37,385 nt of DNA. It comes from an uncultured Lachnospiraceae bacterium (GTDB taxonomy: Bacteria; Bacillota; Clostridia; Lachnospirales; Lachnospiraceae). Both the position numbers and the translations under genes were made by a program. Every line of letters begins with the position of its first letter. Within the stretch, counting starts at the first letter, position 1. Of the stretch, positions 24,116 through 33,155 are shown piece after piece. The notes under the pieces were generated by a model. The model made no database searches and was not told the origin of the DNA. It worked only from the letters and a program-made list of their open reading frames with translations. The DNA lies in the NCBI GenBank assembly GCA_947246015.1, contig CAMXQE010000037.1, positions 1 to 37,385 on the forward strand, in the 5' to 3' direction.

Positions 24116-25136
24116 TACATTGTATAAACTTACGGCACCGCTTACAATTGAAACATTTTATGAAAATATTGATTGTAATTCAGAAAACCTGATTGTACGG
24201 CCTGAGATGCTATCCATTTGTAAGGCGGATATCAGATATTATTTTGGAATGAGAAATGCAGAAGTTCTAAATGAAAGACTGCCAATGGCGCTGATTCACG
24301 AAGCATGTGGAAGAGTTGTTTATGATATGACCGGAAAATTCAGTGTGGGGGAAAAAGTAGTTTTACTGCCTAATATACCTGGAAAAAATCTGAAATATCA
24401 GGAAAATTACAGACAGGATTCATTATTCCGTTCCAGCAAGGCAGATGGTTTTATGCAGGAACTTGTATGTATTCCACAATTACAACTTGTAAGATATGAA
24501 AATATGGATTATGAGATTGCAGCTTTTACAGAGTCTGTAAGCGTAGCGGTTCATGCAGTTGAAACTTACCTGAAGAAGACGGATGAAAGAAATGATGGAG
24601 GAAAAAGGAAAATAGGAATTTGGGGCAGTGGTGCAATGGGGTATATAGTCAGCTGTATACTGAAATATTATTTGCCCCTGTCAGAGATTACTGTGATAGG
24701 GCGGAGTAAGGCAAAGCTGGATATGTTTTCGTTTGTAAATTATGTATATTCTGAAAATGAACTTCCAAGTGATATGGAATTTGATGATTGTTTTGAGTGT
24801 GTGGGTGGTGCATCATCAGGGATTGTTATAAATCATATCATTAATCATATTTTGCCGGAGGGGGTTCTGATGCTGTTAGGAGTTAGTGAGGAGCCTGTTT
24901 CAATTAATACAAGAATGGTTTTGGAAAAAGGGCTTATCTTATTGGGAAGAAGCCGGTCAGGTAGAGATGACTTTATAAAGGCAGTGGATATATTGGATAG
25001 TCATGAAAATATCAGAATGAGAATGAAAAATTTGATATCTGAGGTGGTAAAGATAAATGAGGTTAATGATATGCATCGGGCATTTAACGAGTCCAAGATT
25101 GCGGATTATAAGGTGATATTGAATTGGAAGATATAA
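24108..25136 (+). CDS. tarJ: Ribulose-5-phosphate reductase (TarJ-like alcohol dehydrogenase)
   Basis: 342 residues, medium-chain zinc-dependent dehydrogenase layout. The catalytic-zinc region is visible as MLSICKADIRYYFGM and LIHEACGRVVYD. The Rossmann segment is GIWGSGAMGYIVSCIL followed by EITVIGRSKAKLDMF. TarJ reduces ribulose-5-phosphate to ribitol-5-phosphate with NADPH, feeding the cytidylyltransferase encoded just upstream. ATG 24108 overlaps the tarI stop. The pairing with tarI is the main ground for choosing TarJ over another MDR dehydrogenase. Confidence 0.83.
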   Translation: MINTLYKLTAPLTIETFYENIDCNSENLIVRPEMLSICKADIRYYFGMRNAEVLNERLPMALIHEACGRVVYDMTGKFSVGEKVVLLPNIPGKNLKYQENYRQDSLFRSSKADGFMQELVCIPQLQLVRYENMDYEIAAFTESVSVAVHAVETYLKKTDERNDGGKRKIGIWGSGAMGYIVSCILKYYLPLSEITVIGRSKAKLDMFSFVNYVYSENELPSDMEFDDCFECVGGASSGIVINHIINHILPEGVLMLLGVSEEPVSINTRMVLEKGLILLGRSRSGRDDFIKAVDILDSHENIRMRMKNLISEVVKINEVNDMHRAFNESKIADYKVILNWKI

Positions 25137-25153
25137 CGAGGAGGGCTGACAAA

Positions 25154-26155
25154 GTGTCAATTAAGGTCAGTGTAATTATAAAGGCTGATGCTAAGGAGCA
25201 AAAGTATTTGCTCAGGTGCATGAACAGTATTCAAAGACAGATATATGAGAATAAAGAAAGTGTAATTTGGGATGAAGATGGAATGATAGATAAAGTGACA
25301 GGAAAAAATGTTCCCGTCATGAATACGGAAGAATTGAGGAAATATATTAGTAAATCAGAGGCGAAATGGGTTCTTTTCTGCAATTCTGGTTCCGTGTTAG
25401 CACCGGATGTATTAGAGACTCTTATAAATAGAGGTAAGACAGGGGATTGTGTGCCGGCAGTTAAATATATGGTGAAAGAAAGTGATGGCTTCATAGAGGA
25501 AGACAATGTTTTTGCGAAGTTTTCTCCTTATGGAAAATTATTTAATATAGGCAATATTTTAAGTTTGTTAGATAAGAAAGAGATAAGAAGGGATGCATTT
25601 TTTACTTTACAGTATTTGGATTACTGCGGGGTGGGTTTAGAGTATGTGGATTCGTATATTTATGATTCAACAGGGGGGACAGACATAATAGACATAGATG
25701 CAATATCAGATTTAGCCTATAAACTGAGAACAGAATACAGACATCGTCTTGATTTGAATGTCGGATTTGCGGAAAGCTGTCTGGTACATTTATTGAAGGA
25801 AGCAATGGAGCAGCATGAGAATGAATATTATCAAGTTATTCAGCAGCATATAAATGCAATAGCTGGTGAAGATGAGGAAATGTTACCCTTTATTTTGTAT
25901 GCAGTACACATCAATCCGGAGCAGTATCAATATGTGAAAGACTATTCGTTGGATGAATTTATATTTTATAAGGATAGGCTGGCCATGATGGAACAGGATA
26001 TGAATGACTGGAGAAATATGTCGGGTATGGACGGATATGATTTAGCGCAGAATACAGTCGCTTTATATAGGAAAGGCAGGCTTGGTTTGAAAACAATATT
26101 GGCTTCGCTGTTAGGGTGGATAAAATATAAGGTAAAGGGAAAAGAGGTACGATAA
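25154..26155 (+). CDS. Degenerate GT-A glycosyltransferase-like protein
   Basis: 333 residues from GTG 25154 (GAGGAGGG 8 bases upstream; TTG 25124 is the longer alternative). The N-terminus KVSVIIKADAKEQKYLLRCMNSIQ looks like the first strand-helix of GT2 enzymes. In the place where the metal-binding DxD normally follows (K-Y-I-x-F-L-D-S-D-D) it has KWVLFCNSGS (Cys76-Ser80), so the acidic residues are missing. The remainder is helical with no recognisable motif. It could be an inactive GT-A scaffold partnering the downstream bifunctional enzymes. It ends 2 bases before the next gene. Confidence 0.65.
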   Translation: MSIKVSVIIKADAKEQKYLLRCMNSIQRQIYENKESVIWDEDGMIDKVTGKNVPVMNTEELRKYISKSEAKWVLFCNSGSVLAPDVLETLINRGKTGDCVPAVKYMVKESDGFIEEDNVFAKFSPYGKLFNIGNILSLLDKKEIRRDAFFTLQYLDYCGVGLEYVDSYIYDSTGGTDIIDIDAISDLAYKLRTEYRHRLDLNVGFAESCLVHLLKEAMEQHENEYYQVIQQHINAIAGEDEEMLPFILYAVHINPEQYQYVKDYSLDEFIFYKDRLAMMEQDMNDWRNMSGMDGYDLAQNTVALYRKGRLGLKTILASLLGWIKYKVKGKEVR

Positions 26156-26157
26156 TT

Positions 26158-28779
26158 ATGCAGGATTTTGAATATAGGGTATCAGTCATTGTTCCTATTT
26201 ATAATGTGGAAAAATATTTATCTGCTTGTTTGGATTCATTGATTAATCAGACAATGGAATACTCAGATATGGAGATTCTTCTTATCGATGATGGATCTAC
26301 AGATAACAGTTACAATATTGCAGAGTCATATGCTGATATTTTTCCTGTGTTTAAGCTGTTTTCTAAAGAGAATGAGGGTTTTTCGGCTACGCGTAATTAT
26401 GGAATAACACATGCAAAAGGAAAATATATAATGTATCTTGATTCAGATGATATGTTTACACCCGAAACGATAAAATCGGTGGTGGATTTTTTTGATGCGG
26501 TATATGATGAAGTAGATCTTGTTACATATAAAATTGTTTCATTCTTAAATGGGAAGAGACAACCGTTGCACTTTAGATATAAGTACTTAACCAAAACAGG
26601 AATATACGACTTGAATGAAGTGCCATATAGTATCCAGACAACAATGAATATTGCAGTTAAGAATATCCTGGATGGAAATGTATTATTTTTGAGGGACAAT
26701 AAAGTAGGACATGAGGATTTGCAGTATTGTAATAAAATTGTATCAAAAGAAATGAAGATTGGGTATTGTGCCAAAGGAGAATATATATATAATTGTTCTA
26801 ATGAAACTTCTGTAATGCATGAGAAATTTTACCCTATTTATATTTTTGATGAAACGATAAATTACTATGAGAATTTATTCAACGAATATGGTGGTGGAGT
26901 TCCTGTGTATTATCAGGCGATGTTTATGAATGACTTAAGCTGGAAACTGAAAAAGAATATTTTGATTCCATACCACCTAACAGGGGAAAAATATAATGAT
27001 GCGTTGAAGAGAATGAGTGCTTTGATTGATCGCATAGATGATGAGATTATCATGACCTGCCCATCGACAGACAATTTTCACCGACACTTTTTTATTAATT
27101 GGAAATCGGATAAAGGTAAATGCTGTGTTGTTGCAGATTCTCAGTCGGTGTCGGTTTTTAAAGGTGATAGACGATTAATTTGTCAGGAAAAATTGGAGGT
27201 GTGCTTATATCGGCTTCGGGTTCAAAGGGAAAATATTTATATGCTGGGGTTTGTCAAGTCAACAATATTTAATTATATGGAAAAACCGGAAGTTTATGTT
27301 GTTATAAATACAATTGATAATAAAACAGAAAGAATCAAATTGGAATTAGAATTGTCTGGTGAAAGTTATTATCATACAAGGGAATTAACAAACCATTTTT
27401 GGCAGTTTATATTTGAATATCCTATAGAGTCTATTTCTTCTTATAAATTAGAAGTGGATATGGAGGGGTTTTCGTATCCTACATACTATTGGTTTGCATC
27501 AACTGCCCCATACTCTTTAAAGCAAAAAAAATATAGAGCGATTTATAAGAATGATGTAATTGGTTTTGACAGAAATATTTTTTATGTGTCACATAAATCG
27601 AAAGAGGAAATTGAAAATATTAGGATGGAAGAAACGCGGAAGTATGCTGGAGTGAAAAGCATATATGCTATCCGATACGCAGCGGATCAAAAATGTGACC
27701 AGCGAGTATGGTTGTATTATGATTGTATAGGAGTGAAAGAGGATAACGGATGGTTTCAATTTGAACATGATTTTGAAAAAAAAGATGGTATACTAAGGTA
27801 TTTTATTAATGCAAATAAGGGTGCGGAATTTGATGATAAATACAAAGGCAGAATTGTTAACTTTGGCAGTATAAATCACAAAGTATTATATGTGATTGCA
27901 GAAAAAATTATTACTGCATATGTGGAGAGTGAAAATATTGTTCCGTTTGAAAAAACAGAAAGAGCATATATATCGGATATAGCACATGCACAGGTTATAT
28001 ATTTACAGCACGGTATTTTACATGCGCATCTACCATGGAAGTATTCTCCAGGAAGAATAGAAGCGGATAAAATAGTTGTATCTTCTGAGTTTGAAAAGAG
28101 AAATTTTGTACAGATATATAAGTTCAGAGAGCAAGATTTAGTGCCTGTGGGAATGGAACGTTTTGATTTTATGGATAGAAATAAAAAGCCAGTACAAAGG
28201 ATTCTTTTTGCACCATCATGGCGAAACTATTTAATTGGGTCAAAGATTGGGAATGAGTGGAATTATACAGAGGAAAGATTTGTAAAATCAGATTACTTCA
28301 GGATTTTTAATGAGTTTATAAACGATTCGCGTCTTGAACAGATTTTGAATCAGAATAATATATACATGGATTTCAAACTGCATCCGATTTTCAGACCCTA
28401 TTTAAAGTATTTTGACAATAGAAATGAACATGTGAGTTTTGCGGAAGAAAAGGTAAAAGATGATGATTATATTATGTATATAACAGATTTTTCATCTTAC
28501 GTGTTCAATTTTGCATATTTAGGGCGGACAATTATGTATTTTGTTCCGGATTGGAATCAATTTGTTTCTGGTATGAATCAGTATAGGGAGTTGGATTTGC
28601 CGTTCGAGGATGCATTCGGACCGTTGGTGAAAGATGTGGATTCAGCCATTGAACAGATTGCTTTGGCTGTGGAGCAGGGCTTTATGCCTGAAAAGATATA
28701 TGTGGAAAGAATGGAAAATTTTTATCTTCCGATGGAAAATAATCGAGAGGCAATGTATCGGTACTTAATGGATTTGTAA
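26158..28779 (+). CDS. Bifunctional GT2 glycosyltransferase / CDP-alditol phosphotransferase
   Basis: 873 residues. The N-terminal GT2 domain has RVSVIVPIYNVEKYL, EILLIDDGSTDNS and the metal-binding DSDD at residues 95-98. The C-terminal region matches TagF/TarL-type glycero- or ribitol-phosphotransferases: IYLQHGILHAHLPWKYSP (His618), FAPSWRNYL, FKLHPIFRPYL and ITDFSSYVFNFAYLG (residues 775-789). One chain would thus add both a sugar and an alditol phosphate. Given the TarI/TarJ pair upstream, CDP-ribitol is the likelier donor; CDP-glycerol cannot be excluded. A diverged paralogue follows after 21 bases. Confidence 0.88.
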   Translation: MQDFEYRVSVIVPIYNVEKYLSACLDSLINQTMEYSDMEILLIDDGSTDNSYNIAESYADIFPVFKLFSKENEGFSATRNYGITHAKGKYIMYLDSDDMFTPETIKSVVDFFDAVYDEVDLVTYKIVSFLNGKRQPLHFRYKYLTKTGIYDLNEVPYSIQTTMNIAVKNILDGNVLFLRDNKVGHEDLQYCNKIVSKEMKIGYCAKGEYIYNCSNETSVMHEKFYPIYIFDETINYYENLFNEYGGGVPVYYQAMFMNDLSWKLKKNILIPYHLTGEKYNDALKRMSALIDRIDDEIIMTCPSTDNFHRHFFINWKSDKGKCCVVADSQSVSVFKGDRRLICQEKLEVCLYRLRVQRENIYMLGFVKSTIFNYMEKPEVYVVINTIDNKTERIKLELELSGESYYHTRELTNHFWQFIFEYPIESISSYKLEVDMEGFSYPTYYWFASTAPYSLKQKKYRAIYKNDVIGFDRNIFYVSHKSKEEIENIRMEETRKYAGVKSIYAIRYAADQKCDQRVWLYYDCIGVKEDNGWFQFEHDFEKKDGILRYFINANKGAEFDDKYKGRIVNFGSINHKVLYVIAEKIITAYVESENIVPFEKTERAYISDIAHAQVIYLQHGILHAHLPWKYSPGRIEADKIVVSSEFEKRNFVQIYKFREQDLVPVGMERFDFMDRNKKPVQRILFAPSWRNYLIGSKIGNEWNYTEERFVKSDYFRIFNEFINDSRLEQILNQNNIYMDFKLHPIFRPYLKYFDNRNEHVSFAEEKVKDDDYIMYITDFSSYVFNFAYLGRTIMYFVPDWNQFVSGMNQYRELDLPFEDAFGPLVKDVDSAIEQIALAVEQGFMPEKIYVERMENFYLPMENNREAMYRYLMDL

Positions 28780-28800
28780 AGTTAGAAATGAAGAAGAGAA

Positions 28801-31413
28801 TTGATTCGCATATTTAAAATGAAGGATAAAGATTTATTGATAAAAGGTTGGAATATAAAATTAAAAATAAAAAAATTTTATAGCAAGGTATCCATAATTA
28901 TTCCGTTATATAATGCAGAAAATTGTGTAAAAGAGTGTATGGAGTCGTTAATAAAGCAGAATTATCCTTTCAGAAAGATGGAAGTAATACTGATAGACGA
29001 CGGCTCTATTGATGGTTCTGCAGCCATATGTCAGGAATATGCAGACCGCTTTTCCAATATTCTTTTTCTGCATCAGAAAAAGAAAGGTGTTTCTGCGGCA
29101 AGAAATCTTGGACTAAAGAATGCATCAGGGAAATATATATTCTTTTTGGATGCAGATGATGAATTTGCCGTAAATACAATAAGAGATTGCGTCCGTTTTT
29201 TTGAATCAGTACAAAATAAAGTGGATTTGGTCACTTATCCGATTGAGACTTTCTATCAGGGAAACAAACTAGAACCTCATTTCAGGTATCGGTATCTGAA
29301 GAAGAGCGGGATATATGATTTACGTTCGGATGCATTTATCGGACAGACAACCATGAATATTGTAGTGAAGAATAAGTTTTCTGGGAATGTATTGTTTGAT
29401 GAGAACCAGACTTTTTCCGAAGATCAAAAATACTGTTGTGGGGTATTGAAAGATAAGCTGAAGATGGGATTTTGCAGTACGGCAAGATATATTTACTACA
29501 GAAGTTCCGAAAGTACATCCGGGAGACTGGCAGGCGCCTGTTATATATTCGAACAATCAATTGCTTTCTTTGAGGAATTGTTTGAACCTTATGAATGTGT
29601 TCCGATGGCATTTCAGGGATTGTTTGTGAATGATATCTACTGGAAAATACAAAGTAATATTTTTTTTCCATATCATTATGAGTGTGAAAAGTATGAAAGA
29701 AGCATTCAGCGTGTGAAGAGGCTGTTAAAAAAATGTTATAATGCGGTAATTTTAGATCATCCATCCATGGATTTTTTTGAAAAATTTTATTTAATGAGAC
29801 TGAAAGGGATGGAATATATCATTCCGTCTGTAATGAAAAACGAGATTGCACTATATAGTGAAGGATATTTAGTGCTTCAGGAAAAATCAATGGAAATAGT
29901 TATATCAAAGGTTGGTGTAAATGATAAAAAAATAGAGCTGTTAGGATTTATAAAAAGTGTGTTTTTTCAGTTTTATGCCAAGCCCAAACTGTATGCCATT
30001 GAAAACGGGCAGGAAGAATTTGAAATACCGCTTGCGCCAAGCGCGCATAATTATTATCTTTCCCGAGAACCTACCCAAAGGTTTTGGAAGATGGAATATT
30101 CCTGTAATGTGGAGGAAGTATGTAGTACGGCATTTTATGTCAGGATTGGTGAGGCAAAGCTGCCAGTACATTATTATTTTATGCCATTGACTCCATTCAG
30201 TCACAAGTATGGTTACAATTCTTATGTGAAAGGTGATGTGGAAATTATTAGAAATCAGGATAATTCATGGAGTTATGTTTTACATAATGGCAGTAAGCCC
30301 ATAGAAAGGGTATGGCTTTATTACGATTGCAGGGGAGTAGCGTTTGATAATGGGTTACAGCAGTTTCTGCATGACAATAGGAAACAGGATGGTGTAATGC
30401 GGTATTATGTATTATCAGATAAGCGGCAGGAAGAATATATACCTGATACGGGGAAAAAAGTTGAGTTCGGAAGTCATGAACATAAAAAGTTGATTTTAAA
30501 AGCGGAAAAGATAATAACTGCCTATATAGAAAACAATAATATATTTCCATTTAAACCATCAGAGTATGAACGATATGCGAATCAGTTTCATTTCGAGACA
30601 ATTTATTTGCAGCATGGAATATTGCATATAAATATGCCATGGAAATATTCTCCTGAGAGAATTATTGCAGATAAAATTGTCGTATCGGCACAGTTTGAAA
30701 CGGAGCTGTTTATGAAAAATGGATATGCGGAGGAGAATCTTTGGAAAATATTGATGCCGCGGTTTGATAATCTTTCAGAAAGGACAAAAGGACTGAGGAA
30801 AATAGTGTATGCGCCATCATGGCGTTCTTATCTTGTAGGGGAAAATGTGAATAATAACTGGAGGCTTCTTACGGATAAATATCTTGCTTCAAAGTTTTTT
30901 AAGGGAGTACAGGCTCTTTTATGTTCCGTGAAACTGCATGATTTATTAAAGAAATATGACTATCAACTTGACATAAAACTGCACCCGATTTTTAGCGAGT
31001 ATAAAGATTTACTTCATGTGAGTAGTGACAATATTCATCTAGTAGATAGAATTTCGGAGGATGAATATAGTCTTTTTATTACGGATTTTTCATCTTATAT
31101 GTTCGATTTTATTTATATGGACGTTCCGGTTCTTTCATTTATTCCGGATTTTGATGAGTTCCGGTGTGGAATGAATGGATATCGGGAGGTTGACTTTTTA
31201 AATAAGGTAGATGAAAAGGAAGTAGCAAAAAGTCCGGATGAGATTGTTGGGAAAATCAGAGTGTTTTTTGAAACAGGGAAAGGAATGGATTATAAGGTTG
31301 ATTTCTATCGGCATCAGGGAAAACGGATAAGCAAGGATATTATTTATGAGCGGCTAATGGGGAATGAATGTCCAAACATGCTTTGGGAAAACAATCTCAG
31401 AAGAAAAGATTAA
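28801..31413 (+). CDS. Bifunctional GT2 / CDP-alditol phosphotransferase, paralogue 2
   Basis: 870 residues with the same architecture as the upstream gene: GT2 domain with SIIIPLYNAEN, VILIDDGSIDGS and DADD (117-120), then YLQHGILHINMPWKYSP (His605), YAPSWRSYL, IKLHPIFSEY and TDFSSYMFDFIYMD (761-774). The phosphotransferase motifs are closer to those of the first copy than the intervening regions are, suggesting an old tandem duplication followed by specialisation, for example primer versus polymerase. The start is uncertain: TTG 28801 has a poor GAAGAAGAG nearby, while ATG 28819 has none. It is the last gene of the glycopolymer operon. Confidence 0.86.
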   Translation: MIRIFKMKDKDLLIKGWNIKLKIKKFYSKVSIIIPLYNAENCVKECMESLIKQNYPFRKMEVILIDDGSIDGSAAICQEYADRFSNILFLHQKKKGVSAARNLGLKNASGKYIFFLDADDEFAVNTIRDCVRFFESVQNKVDLVTYPIETFYQGNKLEPHFRYRYLKKSGIYDLRSDAFIGQTTMNIVVKNKFSGNVLFDENQTFSEDQKYCCGVLKDKLKMGFCSTARYIYYRSSESTSGRLAGACYIFEQSIAFFEELFEPYECVPMAFQGLFVNDIYWKIQSNIFFPYHYECEKYERSIQRVKRLLKKCYNAVILDHPSMDFFEKFYLMRLKGMEYIIPSVMKNEIALYSEGYLVLQEKSMEIVISKVGVNDKKIELLGFIKSVFFQFYAKPKLYAIENGQEEFEIPLAPSAHNYYLSREPTQRFWKMEYSCNVEEVCSTAFYVRIGEAKLPVHYYFMPLTPFSHKYGYNSYVKGDVEIIRNQDNSWSYVLHNGSKPIERVWLYYDCRGVAFDNGLQQFLHDNRKQDGVMRYYVLSDKRQEEYIPDTGKKVEFGSHEHKKLILKAEKIITAYIENNNIFPFKPSEYERYANQFHFETIYLQHGILHINMPWKYSPERIIADKIVVSAQFETELFMKNGYAEENLWKILMPRFDNLSERTKGLRKIVYAPSWRSYLVGENVNNNWRLLTDKYLASKFFKGVQALLCSVKLHDLLKKYDYQLDIKLHPIFSEYKDLLHVSSDNIHLVDRISEDEYSLFITDFSSYMFDFIYMDVPVLSFIPDFDEFRCGMNGYREVDFLNKVDEKEVAKSPDEIVGKIRVFFETGKGMDYKVDFYRHQGKRISKDIIYERLMGNECPNMLWENNLRRKD

Positions 31414-31470
31414 TGTGAGTCCGCAATATATTCGCTCGCAAAGTTTTGAGGAAAATTTAATAAAAATCTG

Positions 31471-31500
31471 TTGATATGCTGATACTAAATACCATATCAT
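31471..31500 (+). promoter_or_regulatory. Promoter for the small antitoxin-like ORF
   Basis: TTGATA (31471-31476), 18-base spacer, TATCAT (31495-31500), about 30 bases before the ATG. Confidence 0.5.
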
Positions 31501-31529
31501 AAGGTTAGCAATCCAAAGGAAGTGATACT

Positions 31530-31697
31530 ATGGCATCTGTAGCACAAGCAAACAGAAAGAAGGAAGTCTTAAAGCAATATTCTGAAAAAGCAGCTATAGG
31601 CGCATTATATGACGAACTTGCCAAAGGCATAGACAGCTTGAAAAAAGATGATGTTTATACGATTGATGAAGCTTGGGAGGAAATTGACAAAATATAA
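31530..31697 (+). CDS. Small antitoxin-like protein (55 aa)
   Basis: A short open frame from ATG 31530 with AAAGGAAG 7 bases upstream and a promoter just before it. The product is charged and helical, beginning MASVAQANRKKEVLKQY and ending YTIDEAWEEIDKI. The C-terminal pattern (short linker, then an acidic helix) resembles the toxin-binding end of RelB/Phd-type antitoxins. No toxin gene follows, so it is either an orphan or something else. Coding status rests on the RBS and composition alone. Confidence 0.5.
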   Translation: MASVAQANRKKEVLKQYSEKAAIGALYDELAKGIDSLKKDDVYTIDEAWEEIDKI

Positions 31698-32097
31698 CGT
31701 CTATGGATAAACGAGAGAAATAAAAAATCGTTATTTCCAAAGATGCGCTCTTGGGTATTAAGCGCTTACTTATTTTCTTTTATTATATATTTGATGCCGA
31801 ATACTAATGTATAAAGTCAATTGCTTTTTAGACTTTACTTTGTAACGAAATTGTGATATTATTAAAAAAGAATCATATGTGATGCAATGTTGGGTTATAA
31901 TCAATAACATTTACTATAGGCACATTATACAATTTTTAAAATTTCATAATGTGTTCCGCGTTTCCCGATTAGGGATTTTAATGGGAAATGTCTGAATTCC
32001 GGCTTTTCGCCAACGATTCAAGAAGTTTTTAATTAGATAAATGCAGGCGGGCGAAAGTTTTTCACCTGTCTGGGCAGCTGCGGACAGGAGGAACAGG
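31698..32097. other. 400-base AT-rich stretch without a supported gene
   Basis: No promoter or RNA gene that I can defend is visible. On the minus strand a short open stretch near 31944-32037 ends …IPNRETRNTL, which may be the end of a decayed gene. The plus-strand frame open from 32041 lacks a ribosome site until ATG 32098. Confidence 0.4.
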
Positions 32098-33087
32098 ATG
32101 GAAGAAAGGCAGAGAAAAGGGCAGCAGAACGGGAAAAAGCAGAAAAATGCATTATCCGTAGGACAGGTAAAGGATGTGAATAATCGGATGATATTCAAAA
32201 ATCCGATTCTGTGCACCCAATTTCTCAGGGGTTATGTGGATATTCCTGTATTAAAGGATGTACAGCCGGAAGATATTGAGGATGTAACCCGAAAATATCA
32301 GGCATATCTTGGAATTTCTTTTGAGATGGATACTGTTAAAAAAATCCGTATACGGCAGACGGAAAAAGGAGACTATAAGAGTAGCGATATGCCATTATAT
32401 ATGGTTTCCCTGATAGAGCACAAGAGCCAGGTGGATTATAATGTAGCCATGCAGCTTCTACGGTATATGACATGTATTTGGTATGAATATGGAAAAGAAA
32501 GGGAGCAGAATAAGAAGGGAATCAGTAGTAATAAAAATTTTCGCTATCCGCCTATTTTGCCCATCGTATATTATGAAGGAAGCGATGCATGGACAGCAGG
32601 ACTCCGCCTGAAGGATCGTATTATGATGAGTGATGTTTTTGGAGATTATTTACCGGATTTTACATACAAATTGATAAGGATTCATGATTATAAAAATGAG
32701 GAGTTGCTAGGCAGAGAAGATGAAATGTCTCTGCTTATGATGGTAAATAAGGTACAGAGCATTACAGATATAAAGGCATTATGGGAAAATGTCCAAAAAG
32801 ATAAAATTGATAGAATCATTCAGAACACGCAGCCTGCTGTTTTGGAGATAATTGAGTCTATAGTGTGGAGCCTGCTCATGAAAATGAATGTACCTGTGGC
32901 AGAAGCGAAGATATATGTGAAAAAGATAAAGGAGCGCGAAATGGGATACTGGTTTGAAAATATGGAAAAAATGGATATACAGGCAGAGCGTAGAAATACA
33001 GCAGAAGCACGTCGTGAGGCAGAGGAATTAAAAAAGAAGCTGATAGAAGCAGAAGAAAAAATCAGGGAGCTGGAAAAAAATTATTAG
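32098..33087 (+). CDS. Rpn-family PD-(D/E)XK nuclease/transposase-like protein
   Basis: 329 residues from ATG 32098 (AGGAGG at 32086-32091, 6 bases upstream). The segment SSDMPLYMVSLIEHKSQVDYNVAMQLLRYM supplies Asp97 … Glu107-x-Lys109, the PD-(D/E)xK core of the Rpn (recombination-promoting nuclease, former YhgA-like transposase) family. The IFKNPILCTQFLRGYVDI opening and the PILPIVYYEGSDAWTA block are also typical. The C-terminus is a Lys/Glu/Ala-rich coiled coil. Rpn proteins act in RecA-independent recombination in E. coli; the role here is unproven. It converges on the ATPase gene at 33156. Confidence 0.85.
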   Translation: MEERQRKGQQNGKKQKNALSVGQVKDVNNRMIFKNPILCTQFLRGYVDIPVLKDVQPEDIEDVTRKYQAYLGISFEMDTVKKIRIRQTEKGDYKSSDMPLYMVSLIEHKSQVDYNVAMQLLRYMTCIWYEYGKEREQNKKGISSNKNFRYPPILPIVYYEGSDAWTAGLRLKDRIMMSDVFGDYLPDFTYKLIRIHDYKNEELLGREDEMSLLMMVNKVQSITDIKALWENVQKDKIDRIIQNTQPAVLEIIESIVWSLLMKMNVPVAEAKIYVKKIKEREMGYWFENMEKMDIQAERRNTAEARREAEELKKKLIEAEEKIRELEKNY

Positions 33088-33103
33088 AATACAACGGACA
33101 CAG

Positions 33104-33138
33104 ATGGTTTCCTTTTCCAATTTGGAAAAGGAAACCAT
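33104..33138. terminator. Shared hairpin between convergent genes
   Basis: A perfect 16-bp stem (33104-33119 with 33123-33138) and a 3-base loop, between the stops of the Rpn gene and the minus-strand ATPase gene. No strong T-run follows on either side, so its termination efficiency is uncertain. Confidence 0.6.
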
Positions 33139-33155
33139 TCTGCAAGAATCTTATA

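Noticed and set aside
31944..32216. Minus-strand open frame ending in IPNRETRNTL
   Set aside because: Most of it is antisense to the Rpn gene start; the final 30 residues might be a gene remnant, but there is no homologous context to support it.
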